NCBI GenBank assembly: GCA_964461635.1
Contig: CAYWVC010000032.1
Span: 1-15,772 of the forward strand
From: RGIG3994 sp964461635
GTDB lineage: Bacteria; Bacillota; Clostridia; Oscillospirales; CAG-272
Reading direction: 5' to 3'
Length of the DNA stretch: 15,772 nucleotides
Of this stretch, positions 1-8,628 are shown in pieces; position 1 is the stretch's first letter, and each line of letters begins with the position of its first letter. Position numbers and translations under genes: made by a program. Under the pieces are notes generated by a model. It was given only the letters and a program-made list of their open reading frames with translations, was not told where the DNA came from and made no database searches.

Positions 1-1
1 G

Positions 2-43
2 ATGGAAAATAACCTTGCCAAGCTCCGCGCCGCGATCGCCTGA
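2..43 (+). CDS. 3' end of an unidentified plus-strand gene (partial)
   Basis: An open frame enters from the left edge and ends at TGA 41-43; its last residues read NNLAKLRAAIA. It is followed within 30 bases by a terminator hairpin, which supports a real gene end. Alanine- and leucine-rich residues suggest a helical C-terminus. Only 13 codons are visible, so no function can be assigned and the frame itself is not certain. Confidence 0.35.
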   Translation: MENNLAKLRAAIA

Positions 44-69
44 TCGGGCAGGGGACAGAATACAAAACG

Positions 70-101
70 CCGGACCCCGCACTTGTGCGTGGTCCGGTTT
101 T
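70..101. terminator. Bidirectional intrinsic terminator
   Basis: CCGGACC (70-76) pairs with GGTCCGG (91-97), with an inner GCA/TGC extension around a CTTG loop. TTTT follows on the plus strand (98-101) and AAAA precedes it (64-67), so the minus-strand transcript also ends in a U-run. It lies between the plus-strand gene tail and the stop codon of the giant minus-strand gene, and so can serve both convergent transcripts. Confidence 0.85.
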
Positions 102-118
102 ATGCGGTTTGTAAACGG

Positions 119-3100
119 TTACTGCCGTGTATCTATTATGACGAAGTAAAGGGGAACGGATTCTACGGCTTTTCCGTTTGTGTCCAAAATCTCTACCTTC
201 AACATCATACTGAGGCTGCCGGTGCTATTCTGCATATTAGTTGCCACAGAATCTAAACTAAGAGTACCTGACCAACTACCGTTTTCGTCGACGGTAATTT
301 TGTCGTCTTTTTTCGTAGTAGAACTATATTTATCGTCCGCGTTCTTGCTGTAGAGAGTGGCTTGTACTGTGTAGTCTTCCGGAAGATATTTTACGGTAAC
401 CATATATTGCAACGGCGTTATGTTGTTATTTTCATATTTAGGCATAGCGCCATTAATTTGGACTCGTAATGCGGGATTTGCGCGTTTTGTCACTTTATAA
501 ACAATTGAAACGGTCCCGGCACTAATCGGAGACTGCGGCGTTGTCCCAACGTTGGTTGCCGAAGCCCCAAGCGAGACTGTAAAGGATACGGTCATATCCT
601 TGTTTGGCAACATATCGGATGACAGTGTAAGAGACGCGGTTCCCGAGCCGATCGAAGGCAACGGTACGGTGAATTTGTTTTCTATCAAAGGATATGTCGC
701 GGTTGAATTGTTGATCGTGACCTTCAATTTGGTGTCGGCGGGAAGGGCAGGAGAATTGCTGTCGAGCGTGAGCTTTAATATTCCGCGCACATTTTCCCAC
801 TTTGAAATTCCCGTACCGGCTTGGGCGATGCCAAATTGATACGTTACGTTCGCGGACAGACCCTCGTTGCTTTGGCTTTCGGTGTTAATCTTGAACGTAG
901 GTGTGTTTGCTAACGTGACTTTCCCTCCCGTGGTGGGCATAGCCGGAACGGTGTCAAGACTGCTCGGTTGCACGGGCTGGGCGTAGAAAGAGACGGTAAG
1001 GTCACCGGTGGCTAGATAACTGCTGCAATCGGAAAAATCCACGACGAATTGGAGTTGAAATGCAGTTTTGCTTCCAACTGAGTACTTCTCACTGGCAGTT
1101 CCCATCCTAACAAAATCAGCCAGGGGTATGCTTTCGACGCTGTTTTCGGACGACACCCGATAGCTCCAATACGAACCGTCTGTACGGTCGATCATAATGA
1201 CGGTGCTACCCGACGGAAGTGCTTGGCTGAATTTTACAGCGGGATCCTTGTAATGATTGTAGTTATTGACCCCGAAATACGCGGTGAATGCGGAATCGCG
1301 GCTGACGGTCACGCCGTCGTTGCCCTTGCTCGAAATGTTATCGAACACTTCATCTTTAGCGGTTGAGGTTGATACGGTAGCTTTCTTTTCGGCACCACTG
1401 AAATTGATAGTAATAGTCACGTCGCTGTCCGCGTCCTTGATATCGTGTATCCAAATTACCCATTCGGAGCGCTCTCGTTTTTTAGGCTCAATCGCAGGAT
1501 TCGTATAGTTGTCGACACCGGTGATGGTTTGGGTGTATTTCAGGTCGTATATATAATACGATGTATCCGAGGGAGTCAGGGTAACCGTGATGCCGCTTTG
1601 AGATTCATTTTTATCCGCGCGGTAAGTTAAGCCCGTGCCCGCCGAAAATTCAAACGTAACGTTACCGGTCCAATATATGGTGGTCGTGCCTTGCACCACA
1701 TCCGAAGCGTTATAGTTGTTGTTCTCGGCGTATCGAACATAAACGTAATAATTGGTATACGTGGCTTCTAATTGCTGAGAGGGGGTATTGGCATTATTCC
1801 ACGTCATCCACTTGCTCGTCTTTAAATCCGTGCCTTCATACCATGAAAATTGGTATTCACGCGTAAAGCCACTGTTATCGTCCGTCGGACCCGTAACCGT
1901 GATAACGTTGTATTCTGTGCCGTTCTCTGTTTTAGTAGTAGTTCCATATACGGGCACTGCCGGACGGTTCGGATTTTCGGCTTTGTTTATTGTGATTTTT
2001 ACGGAAACGGTTATATTCGAAACCGTTATTGTCCCGGTGTATTCTCCCGCATTGGTAGGAGCTGTATCGGAGTCATAAGAGTTGTTTCCGAAAGACGTTC
2101 CATTATAATGAACGGTAAAGTTCCATAGTGTGGTGGGCAATGTGCCGGTTTGGGGAACTCTCGTGTATTTGACCTCGGTTCCTTGCGGTTGTCCGTTGTA
2201 AACCGCGGTAACGCTTGAGAGCGACGCGGTTTCGGTATATCCGTGGCAATGGCACTCGCGCGTAACCGAGGAGTCTGTCTTGGAGAGCGTGTAGTTGTCG
2301 GCGTCGTTATGATCGCATATTTTCCACGCGGCAACGAGGGTTATCGTTGCACCGTGAGTGTCTGCCAGACCCGAAACCGATTCGCCGTCTTTATATGTTT
2401 CTGTGCTATCTGCCTTATTGTACCAATATTCGAAATTATATCCCGGGTTGATAAACGCATTTAGGGTCAACGCCTTTGATTCATCGTAGGTAAAACCTTG
2501 GGGGTCCATTTCTCCCTGATATGGGTTAACACCCGCCTCAAAGATTACGGTATATCCCACGACCTCCCATTTGGCATAGAAAATATAGCTACGCGTGACG
2601 GTAATCTTTTCGCCCGCCGTGTACGGATTCGGGTGAGCCGTGTCTTCGACGAGTTTGTCGCCATCTTTCTTCATCAGTGTCCAACCCACAACGGTGTAAC
2701 CGGTGGCGGAATATAAATTAGCCATGACTGTATGTTCCGCGCTCTGAGAAACGTCGATCAATTTGTACTGACCGGATTTTTTGCCGTCCTTTTCGAAGTT
2801 TTCGAAATATTGAATCGTATATGCGGTACCATCGTTTGCACGGCTATCGGTAAAAGAGGATCCTTCGCCTTGGATATCGACGGTAACGGTCGCATTAAAT
2901 AACGGATTGGAAGCGCTGCCCTCAAGCTTTACCTTTCCTCCCGTCACGTGAACGGTGGAATTGATCTCTACCTTGCCGCAGCCCTTGTTGCCATCGCTAA
3001 CGGTGCTGATGTTAAGCGTACCGCCCTCGACCTTCATAAAATTGCTGAGCGATGCGCCGCCATCGACTTTATTGCCGCTCTCGACGAGACAATACATATT

Positions 3101-5563
3101 CATCGTAGCGGAGTACGATCCGGTAAAGTATATACCGCCGCCGCTCTCTTTAGAGGTGTTGTCCTTAATGACAGGGCAATTTTCATCTGGGCTTGAACCG
3201 TCCGGGTGTGCGTGGCATTGATTCTTGCCTACGTGAGACGTGTTTGAACCGATATTAACGGTGAACTTAGCACCGTCTTCACCGTTAACTCCGAGCGCAC
3301 CGCCGCTTTTTCCGGCGCGGTTGCCCGTTATGGATCCGGAGCGGATAGTAACTGCGAAGTTGCTTTGTGACGACACGTAGATCGCGCCGCCGTTTCCGTT
3401 AGTAGCAACGTTGTTCGTTACAGTACCGCCGGTCATTGTGTAGTTCCCGTTGGTGATCGAAAAGGCACCGCCGTTTTGCGTCGCCATATTTTTTTCGACA
3501 GCTCCGCCGGATACGGTTATGCTTCCGTTGGAAACGAGAGCTCCGCCGCCGTTTTGCGCGTTATTGTTCGATAACGTGCCGTTTTGGCTGAGGGTAAATT
3601 CGCCACCGCCGAGGTATGCTCCGCCGCCGTCGTTCGTGGCTGCGTTTGCGGTCAATTGACCGCCCGATACGGTCATCTTTCCGTTTGCTAAATACGCGCC
3701 TGCGCCGTTGATCGCGTGATTGGACGACATCTCGCCGTCGCTCATGGTAAATGTGCCGCCGCCCATATAGACCGCGCCGCCGTTTTGCGTCGCCGTGCAG
3801 GACGTTATCTTTCCCGTTCCGGAAAGTTCGAATGCTCCCGCAGTCATATAGACCGCGCCGCCGTTCGTTGCGGAACAACCGGTAATTATTCCGCCGGAGA
3901 CTTTTGCCGTGCCGTTTTTATCATCCATCCAGATCGCGCCGCCGTCCTTTTCCAAGAAGGCAAATTCTGCGGTGTCGCGATTAGAGTTATCGATCGTACC
4001 GCCGGTCATCGTAAAGGAGCAAGAGCTCGACGAGCCTGCCGCCATAACTATCTGCCCTTGAAGGGTTCCGCCGTTTATCGTAACCGTTGCCGAGCCGATC
4101 TTGCCTGTAGCAGAAGTCGTTTTGCCGCCGCCGATCGAACCCGTTGTGACAGTTGCGGTTCCTTCTATTGTCAGTGTAACGTTTCCGCCGTTCTTGCCGG
4201 GCGCTTTTCCGCCGGTTCCGCCGCCTATCGCTGCGCCGGCGGGAACGTCTTGACCACCGATCGAACCTGCTATGCTCCTCGCCGTGACGTGCGCATTTCC
4301 GCTGATAGTAACGGTTGCAGTGCCGCCGTCGTTGTCCGCCGAGCTTCCGCCGCCGATGGCGGTGCCGCCTACGCTTTGGGCGTATACCTCGCCGCCAGTG
4401 ATCGTAACGGTACAATCGTCGCATATGGCTTTTCCCGAGCTACCGCCTCCGATCGCGGCGGCGGGGATATAGGCTACGCCAAGGTCTGTATAGCCCCTTG
4501 ATTCACACGAATAATTATATGCGTAGACTCTACCGCCCGAGATCGTTATGTTAGCTTTTCCGCCGTGTGAGCTTTTCCCGATACCGCCGCCGATTGCCGC
4601 GCCGCTGGAGGTGACGACAGCCGTAATCGTGCCGCCCTTAATGGTGATGCCGCCGAAGCCGTTGCCGCCGCCGCCGATGGCGGTGCAGTCGTCCGCCGCG
4701 GTCGTTCCGGCGAATATCGTTCCGGATTTAAAAATTAGACCGTCTGCGTTCTCGCCGCTTGTATCGGATGCTCCGATCGCCGAGTTCCAATAGTTGTAGT
4801 CGCCGTTTGGGGTGAAGTCGGCAACGGTCAGCGTCGAGCCGCCTCCCGCAAACTCCTCAAATGTAAGATCGGAATTCGAGTTATTTAGGCTGCAATAGAA
4901 AATATTACCGAAGCGGTTATCGCCCTTTGTTTGGATCGTCAAATGGGATCCGTTCGCCTTTGGGAAAAAGGAGATACCGCCGTAGACTCTGTCCATACCT
5001 TTTTGATGATAACTCGACCACAGATTGTCAATGACTATGGTGGCATTGACCTTTCCGGTGACGCTGATCCAATGCTCTGTGCTCTTCCTACCGGCGGTCG
5101 CGGCATCCGTGTTCCACGCCGTAATGACCGCATTTACGTCGTTATTATTCGTGATGTAATCGCCCCAAGATTTTCCGTCGTGCATAACAGTTGTCCTGTT
5201 TGCCGGGAGCGTAAAATTTCGAACGATGTTTCCGTCCACAGTGTCTTCGGTAAAGTATCCGTCCGGATTGCTCTCCCCGCCTTGGCTCTGATAGACGTAA
5301 AACTGTATACCGGACGTAACGTTTCCGGTTATTTCCTCTCTAGTATGTTTACCGTTACTGTCGCTTTTATAAGCGTATCCCGTATAGGTTGTTTCGTTGA
5401 TAGTCACCTTTCCCGCGGCGAGGTCAAAATAAATAAATTGCTCCGCTTGAGCTGCACTTATCGCAAGTATCAGGCTTACGGCGCCGCAAACCGCAGCCGC
5501 TATGCAAATACAGGCAATAAAAATACGTATATACGGTTTTTTCGGATTATTTTTATTGTTCAT
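119..5563 (-). CDS. Giant secreted beta-helix surface protein with InlB-type repeat
   Basis: The product is 1814 residues from the preferred ATG at 5561-5563, which has GGAG six bases upstream. An ATG four codons earlier (5573-5575) has no well-spaced site. A hydrophobic leader (residues about 12-40) ends in an AAQA signal-peptidase-like site. Residues about 295-480 carry repeated AIGGG turns. Residues about 540-760 carry some eight repeats of roughly 26 residues built on NGGAVYM and GG.(F/I)T(M/V)S.G, typical of Pmp-like right-handed beta-helices. Residues about 953-1081 look like Listeria-Bacteroides (InlB B) repeats with GYTVVGW and YAKW; residues about 1113-1194 resemble an MBG/bacterial Ig-like module; the rest looks like beta-sandwich stalk. 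No LPXTG motif or C-terminal membrane helix is seen. It is last in the locus with fibre subunits and two SipW-type peptidases, so a role as adhesin or matrix cargo is inferred; ligand and enzymatic activity are unknown. Confidence 0.9.
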   Translation of the reverse strand: MNNKNNPKKPYIRIFIACICIAAAVCGAVSLILAISAAQAEQFIYFDLAAGKVTINETTYTGYAYKSDSNGKHTREEITGNVTSGIQFYVYQSQGGESNPDGYFTEDTVDGNIVRNFTLPANRTTVMHDGKSWGDYITNNNDVNAVITAWNTDAATAGRKSTEHWISVTGKVNATIVIDNLWSSYHQKGMDRVYGGISFFPKANGSHLTIQTKGDNRFGNIFYCSLNNSNSDLTFEEFAGGGSTLTVADFTPNGDYNYWNSAIGASDTSGENADGLIFKSGTIFAGTTAADDCTAIGGGGNGFGGITIKGGTITAVVTSSGAAIGGGIGKSSHGGKANITISGGRVYAYNYSCESRGYTDLGVAYIPAAAIGGGSSGKAICDDCTVTITGGEVYAQSVGGTAIGGGSSADNDGGTATVTISGNAHVTARSIAGSIGGQDVPAGAAIGGGTGGKAPGKNGGNVTLTIEGTATVTTGSIGGGKTTSATGKIGSATVTINGGTLQGQIVMAAGSSSSCSFTMTGGTIDNSNRDTAEFAFLEKDGGAIWMDDKNGTAKVSGGIITGCSATNGGAVYMTAGAFELSGTGKITSCTATQNGGAVYMGGGTFTMSDGEMSSNHAINGAGAYLANGKMTVSGGQLTANAATNDGGGAYLGGGEFTLSQNGTLSNNNAQNGGGALVSNGSITVSGGAVEKNMATQNGGAFSITNGNYTMTGGTVTNNVATNGNGGAIYVSSQSNFAVTIRSGSITGNRAGKSGGALGVNGEDGAKFTVNIGSNTSHVGKNQCHAHPDGSSPDENCPVIKDNTSKESGGGIYFTGSYSATMNMYCLVESGNKVDGGASLSNFMKVEGGTLNISTVSDGNKGCGKVEINSTVHVTGGKVKLEGSASNPLFNATVTVDIQGEGSSFTDSRANDGTAYTIQYFENFEKDGKKSGQYKLIDVSQSAEHTVMANLYSATGYTVVGWTLMKKDGDKLVEDTAHPNPYTAGEKITVTRSYIFYAKWEVVGYTVIFEAGVNPYQGEMDPQGFTYDESKALTLNAFINPGYNFEYWYNKADSTETYKDGESVSGLADTHGATITLVAAWKICDHNDADNYTLSKTDSSVTRECHCHGYTETASLSSVTAVYNGQPQGTEVKYTRVPQTGTLPTTLWNFTVHYNGTSFGNNSYDSDTAPTNAGEYTGTITVSNITVSVKITINKAENPNRPAVPVYGTTTKTENGTEYNVITVTGPTDDNSGFTREYQFSWYEGTDLKTSKWMTWNNANTPSQQLEATYTNYYVYVRYAENNNYNASDVVQGTTTIYWTGNVTFEFSAGTGLTYRADKNESQSGITVTLTPSDTSYYIYDLKYTQTITGVDNYTNPAIEPKKRERSEWVIWIHDIKDADSDVTITINFSGAEKKATVSTSTAKDEVFDNISSKGNDGVTVSRDSAFTAYFGVNNYNHYKDPAVKFSQALPSGSTVIMIDRTDGSYWSYRVSSENSVESIPLADFVRMGTASEKYSVGSKTAFQLQFVVDFSDCSSYLATGDLTVSFYAQPVQPSSLDTVPAMPTTGGKVTLANTPTFKINTESQSNEGLSANVTYQFGIAQAGTGISKWENVRGILKLTLDSNSPALPADTKLKVTINNSTATYPLIENKFTVPLPSIGSGTASLTLSSDMLPNKDMTVSFTVSLGASATNVGTTPQSPISAGTVSIVYKVTKRANPALRVQINGAMPKYENNNITPLQYMVTVKYLPEDYTVQATLYSKNADDKYSSTTKKDDKITVDENGSWSGTLSLDSVATNMQNSTGSLSMMLKVEILDTNGKAVESVPLYFVIIDTRQ
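3292..3940 (-). repeat. Coding repeats of the Pmp-like beta-helix (about 26 residues, 78 bp)
   Basis: Within the giant gene, GGA(V/I/A/F)-type rungs recur about every 26 residues. On the plus strand this shows as recurring GCCGCCGTTTTGCG-type blocks near 3468, 3546, 3776 and related forms near 3623 and 3859. The copies are diverged at DNA level but regular enough for slippage or recombination to change rung number. Confidence 0.7.
4121..4681 (-). repeat. Coding repeats of glycine-rich AIGGG turns
   Basis: The motif (A/S)IGGG recurs about seven times, at residues near 295, 323, 371, 402, 434, 445 and 476 of the giant protein. It is separated by short beta strands of the form (T/V)(V/I)TI.GG. 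Spacing is irregular (11-48 residues). This is the N-terminal half of the predicted parallel beta-helix, distinct in sequence from the later NGGAVYM block. Confidence 0.65.
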
Positions 5564-5618
5564 GGCGTTCTCCATTCACCGCCGAGCGGCAATAAAAGAT
5601 TTCAGTAAACAGCTTGAG

Positions 5619-6398
5619 TCAATTAATGGACGAAGACGTGGCAGTCTTTTCTCCCATTGTGACTGTAAATGGGCTTGTGCTATTATCATAGTTCGATGTC
5701 TTGAAAAATCTGTATGAGTGGGAGGAATACGGTGAAATAAAGCTTGATTGATCCGCAACATTGAAATTTTTGTACGTGCTGTTCTCATAGTTCTTTGCAC
5801 TGCTAAGCACCGGATCCGTGCTATCGGGGATAAGTCCCGCGGGGACGGAGATTGTGACGTCCCCCGTGATATTTTCCGTCCAAACGGTGAGGACAACGTA
5901 ACTGCCCTTGTCGGACAGGTTCATATAAAACCCGTCGGCTGTTCCGACGGTGAAGGTGGCAGACAATGTCTTTTGGTAGCCACCGCCCGTTGCCGTGACG
6001 GTTACCTTGTAAGAATATCCGTTTTTCAGCCCGGTTAGGGTGACTTCTTGGCTCTTCGCTTCCTCAGATGCCGTTAAAGTATAGGTAGAATTCGGTAGAG
6101 AGAAGCTCTCATCTTCGGTTTCCACATTTGCCGTATACGTGCAATCGACATCCGACCACCTGAGCTCGTTTTCATAATTGTAGAGGTTAAACGTGACAGA
6201 GGTCGTGCCGGGGTTGAGGGTATATTTGTGATTATCTTCCGTAAGGTAATCGCTCTCGAAATAGAAAGCCTTTGAGCTTACCGGGATTTTCTCCGATTTG
6301 TTGTCTGCGTATTTTGCGAAGGTAACGCCGATTGCCAGCAATACTGCGAGCAAAAGAACGGCACTCGCCAATATCAAAAGCCTGCGCGTTTTATTCAT
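5619..6398 (-). CDS. Secreted protein with SipW-cognate-type leader (TasA-locus subunit)
   Basis: The product is 259 residues from the ATG at 6396-6398, preceded by AAAGGG nine bases upstream. A TTG directly after the upstream stop (6423-6425) would add nine residues but lacks a binding site. The N-terminus is a basic start, a hydrophobic helix and then VTFAKYAD, the pattern of SipW-cognate signal peptides. The mature part is rich in Thr, Ser, Tyr and Asn and looks all-beta, with a possible Ig/FN3-like stretch (LTGLKNGYSYKVTVTATG) in the middle. No cell-wall anchor is seen. It lies between another SipW-type substrate and the giant surface gene, 27 and 55 bases away, so it is probably co-transcribed. 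A minor fibre component or linker is inferred; I do not recognise a named family for the mature domain. Confidence 0.85.
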   Translation of the reverse strand: MNKTRRLLILASAVLLLAVLLAIGVTFAKYADNKSEKIPVSSKAFYFESDYLTEDNHKYTLNPGTTSVTFNLYNYENELRWSDVDCTYTANVETEDESFSLPNSTYTLTASEEAKSQEVTLTGLKNGYSYKVTVTATGGGYQKTLSATFTVGTADGFYMNLSDKGSYVVLTVWTENITGDVTISVPAGLIPDSTDPVLSSAKNYENSTYKNFNVADQSSFISPYSSHSYRFFKTSNYDNSTSPFTVTMGEKTATSSSIN

Positions 6399-6425
6399 TT
6401 TATGCCGCCCTTTCCTCTTTTTCAA

Positions 6426-6896
6426 TCAATCTGCTTGTTCAACCGAAACGGATATGCGAAGCACGTCCGTTTTGCCCTCGTATTCTACACTGTTTTTGTC
6501 TTCGGGCCATTGTAAAGTTACGCTCACAGTTTCGGTCTTTCCCGATGCCACCGTTACCGATTGCGAAGAGGTGTTTTCAATTGGGAGATTATTCGTGAGA
6601 TTTTCAATTGTTACCTTGCAAGTAAGCGTTACCTCGCCCTTGTTTTGGATTTCTATATTTATGCGCTTGTTCCATCCCGGATACAACTCGGTGGCGTTCG
6701 TTGATAAAGGTTCCACTTGAGTGTTCAGATTATCGCTGAATTCGAACTTTGCCACTTTTGCTCTTGAGCTTGCGGTCGCCGTGGAGGAATACCTTGCGTA
6801 TATGCCGCTCATCATATAAACGGTGACGAGCAATAAACACAGCAATATCAGACCCAACCGAAAAGCGATAGGTGCTTTTATATTCTGTTGTCTCAC
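6426..6896 (-). CDS. Small TasA/camelysin-like secreted protein
   Basis: The product is 156 residues from the GTG at 6894-6896, which has GGAGG eight bases upstream (6905-6909). A GTG three codons earlier overlaps that site and is less likely. The leader is a hydrophobic helix ending GIYARYSS, followed by TATASSRAKVAKFEFS. This matches the SipW-cognate leader and start of the mature region seen in the TasA-like protein of this locus (GTFAKYTT...SARVAKWDI). A single beta-sandwich domain follows, with an (L)YPG..K.I.I.(N)K motif, and it ends SVSVEQAD, very like the VTVEQVD end of that protein. It is downstream of a SipW-type peptidase, its probable processing enzyme. The role as fibre subunit or accessory is by family analogy with TasA/CalY. 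Confidence 0.87.
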   Translation of the reverse strand: MRQQNIKAPIAFRLGLILLCLLLVTVYMMSGIYARYSSTATASSRAKVAKFEFSDNLNTQVEPLSTNATELYPGWNKRINIEIQNKGEVTLTCKVTIENLTNNLPIENTSSQSVTVASGKTETVSVTLQWPEDKNSVEYEGKTDVLRISVSVEQAD

Positions 6897-6922
6897 AAAA
6901 AACACCTCCGTTTCGTAATTTT

Positions 6923-7501
6923 TTAGGAGTCCTTGTTTTGCTCTTGCTTTAATTTTTCTATTTGGGCTTTTATGTCGTCAAGTTGGCGCTTGTCATTCTC
7001 CTTTTGCGTGCGGAACGAACGCTCCAAAAGGAATACGGCAAGTCCCAAGATCGCGACCGTCCCGAGCGGCGTTTTTATCATATTTACCAAATATCCCACG
7101 AGAGGGATCGAAAATACGACCTTGCCCTTTACCTGTTCAAACGTTATGGGATCATCATCGGTGTTGTTGGCATCGCCACGTGTAACGATAGCGGTATTCG
7201 ATATCGACACGATGCGATGGGTGATCGCCGTCTGCCCGTCCTGATAGACGATCACGTCTCGCGGCTCGTAGCTGTCGCAGCTCACGACTATCAGCAGGTC
7301 CCCCACCGAAAGCTCGGGCTCCATACTGCCGGAGAGCACGACCGCCGCTCCGACCCCGAACGGCATCGGCACGGTGTTGCCCGCCAGCCTTGAGGCGTTG
7401 ATACCGTAAACGTTCAAGCCCACGGTAAGCGCGGCGATGACGAGCAATGTGACCCGCACGGCAGCCCGTATACGTTTTTTCCTCTTTTCGGAATCGGTCA
7501 T
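6923..7501 (-). CDS. sipW-like: Signal peptidase I, SipW/ER type (second copy)
   Basis: A 192-residue membrane serine protease of the S26B (SipW, archaeal/ER-like) type, expected to cleave leader peptides at the outer face of the membrane. Membrane helices are at about residues 14-34 and 143-160. The catalytic serine is in SGSMEP (Ser59) and the histidine that replaces the usual bacterial lysine is in THR (His95). The downstream acidic motif GDANNTDDD (Asp110, Asp115-117) is intact. The C-terminus (about 165-190) is a charged likely coiled coil in the cytoplasm. The ATG at 7499-7501 overlaps the TGA of the upstream gene (ATGA), so translation is probably coupled. Neighbours with SipW-cognate leaders are the likely substrates. 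Confidence 0.95.
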   Translation of the reverse strand: MTDSEKRKKRIRAAVRVTLLVIAALTVGLNVYGINASRLAGNTVPMPFGVGAAVVLSGSMEPELSVGDLLIVVSCDSYEPRDVIVYQDGQTAITHRIVSISNTAIVTRGDANNTDDDPITFEQVKGKVVFSIPLVGYLVNMIKTPLGTVAILGLAVFLLERSFRTQKENDKRQLDDIKAQIEKLKQEQNKDS

Positions 7502-8466
7502 ATATCTTTACCGCTGTCCCGGTCGGCGGAGCTCCGACCGTCCCGGTGATTGTGGAACCGTTTTCCGCGGGTGCGCGTTGCGCCCGATTTTCGCACTCCG
7601 AAATACCGCCCGTGGAACATCCGTTTGCCGCCGTCGGTCGGTGTTTCGCTCGGCAATCCCTTAAGGGAGGCTTTTCTGAGCTTATATCTCTTTACAAAGT
7701 AGACGGTCATCAGGACTATCGAGGCAGTGAGCAACGTCAATGCCACGGCGGTGATTACCGTATATATGAGCCCGGAGTCAACGACCCCGCCGTTTGCGCC
7801 GATATCGGTGTTCGCCTCGGCTCGCAGATCGAAGGTGACCGAAAGCCCCACGTCCTCGCTGTTTGCTATACTTCCGAGGAAGGTGTCGTATTCGTCGTCA
7901 CCCGACTCAAAGTCCCATTTCCACTCAAATACGTACTCGGTGCTCGCGCCCTTGACCAGAGTTTTTTTGTCCGACAGCTGCGAAATATTTTCGATGGCTA
8001 CCCACGTCTTCGCGTCGCCGATGAGGTAGTCGCCGTTGCCGTCGATCATACGGAAGAGGATCGGGATGCTGTGCTCGGCGGTGTACGAGAGGGTAGGGAC
8101 GAGCTCGTAATCAATGGCGATCTTGTCCTTGTTGCGCAAACGGATGGTGTATTCCGTCTTGGTTCCCGGAGCCACTACCTTTTGACCGTCCATACCCGAT
8201 ACCGAGATCTCACCGGACTTATTGTTGTACCGGACCGAGAATATCTCAAGCTGTTTGTTGAGATCGGATTGCAGCAGGACCTCTTTTTCATCGACGTTTA
8301 TATAATCAACGAGTCGCACCGTAAGCAGTACGGCGCTTATTACGGTCAGTATCGCAATAATGGCAAGGACCGTTTCCGTAACGCCTCGGGCAAACCGCTT
8401 TTGGGGGATGATCACCGTTTTGATCGCCGGATCTTTATTTAAATTGTTTTCCGAATTGTTATTCAA
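7498..8466 (-). CDS. Membrane-anchored TasA-like protein, possible fibre anchor
   Basis: The product is 322 residues. The start is a TTG at 8464-8466 with AAAGGAG nine bases upstream (8476-8482); no in-frame ATG lies nearby. Membrane helices are at about 31-50 and 233-258, so about 180 residues lie outside and a very basic tail (about 258-322, rich in Arg, Lys, His) is in the cytoplasm. The ectodomain aligns by eye with the TasA-like 202-residue neighbour: VVAPGT..EYTIRLRN against VIAPGT..SFTISLKN, an aromatic EWKW against YWRW, and DTFLGSIAN against DTKLGANAN. Unlike that neighbour it has no FAKY-type cleavage motif after the first helix, so it probably stays anchored. It overlaps the peptidase gene by four bases. 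A base or nucleator of the fibre, comparable in role to TapA, is inferred. A sensor or chaperone remains possible. Confidence 0.85.
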   Translation of the reverse strand: MNNNSENNLNKDPAIKTVIIPQKRFARGVTETVLAIIAILTVISAVLLTVRLVDYINVDEKEVLLQSDLNKQLEIFSVRYNNKSGEISVSGMDGQKVVAPGTKTEYTIRLRNKDKIAIDYELVPTLSYTAEHSIPILFRMIDGNGDYLIGDAKTWVAIENISQLSDKKTLVKGASTEYVFEWKWDFESGDDEYDTFLGSIANSEDVGLSVTFDLRAEANTDIGANGGVVDSGLIYTVITAVALTLLTASIVLMTVYFVKRYKLRKASLKGLPSETPTDGGKRMFHGRYFGVRKSGATRTRGKRFHNHRDGRSSADRDSGKDI

Positions 8467-8506
8467 AGCCTTCGTCTCCTTTGAATCAATCTGTGATTTT
8501 TAAACC

Positions 8507-8545
8507 TTCAAGGTGCTTGCGCGGTGCTCGTCCAAGCACTTTGAA
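8507..8545 (-). other. Intergenic stem-loop 1 downstream of the TasA-like gene
   Basis: Positions 8507-8519 and 8533-8545 form 13-base inverted arms with a single non-Watson-Crick position and a 13-base loop. No U-run follows on either strand, so it is not a clear terminator. It sits between the TasA-like gene and the anchored paralog, where an mRNA-stabilising or processing element would let the fibre subunit be made in excess. The function is inferred. Confidence 0.6.
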
Positions 8546-8570
8546 AGCTCAAAAATATTTGGGCTGATCC

Positions 8571-8605
8571 CCCCTCTCCCCTCCGCCACGATGAGAGGAG
8601 AGGGG
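8571..8605 (-). other. Intergenic stem-loop 2, GC-rich, just after the TasA-like stop
   Basis: CCCCTCTCC.CTC (8571-8583) pairs with GAG.GGAGAGGGG (8593-8605), giving 13 positions with one mismatch around a 9-base loop. It begins 24 bases after the TasA-like stop codon. There is no T-run, so it is more likely a 3'-end stabiliser, a partial terminator or part of a dispersed repeat than a full intrinsic terminator. Confidence 0.65.
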
Positions 8606-8628
8606 ACGATATTTCCCACTTTGTAAGG

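Noticed and set aside
3716..4501. 261-codon plus-strand frame inside the giant surface gene
   Set aside because: It is antisense to the repetitive beta-helix coding region, whose regular GCC/GCG repeats keep other frames open.
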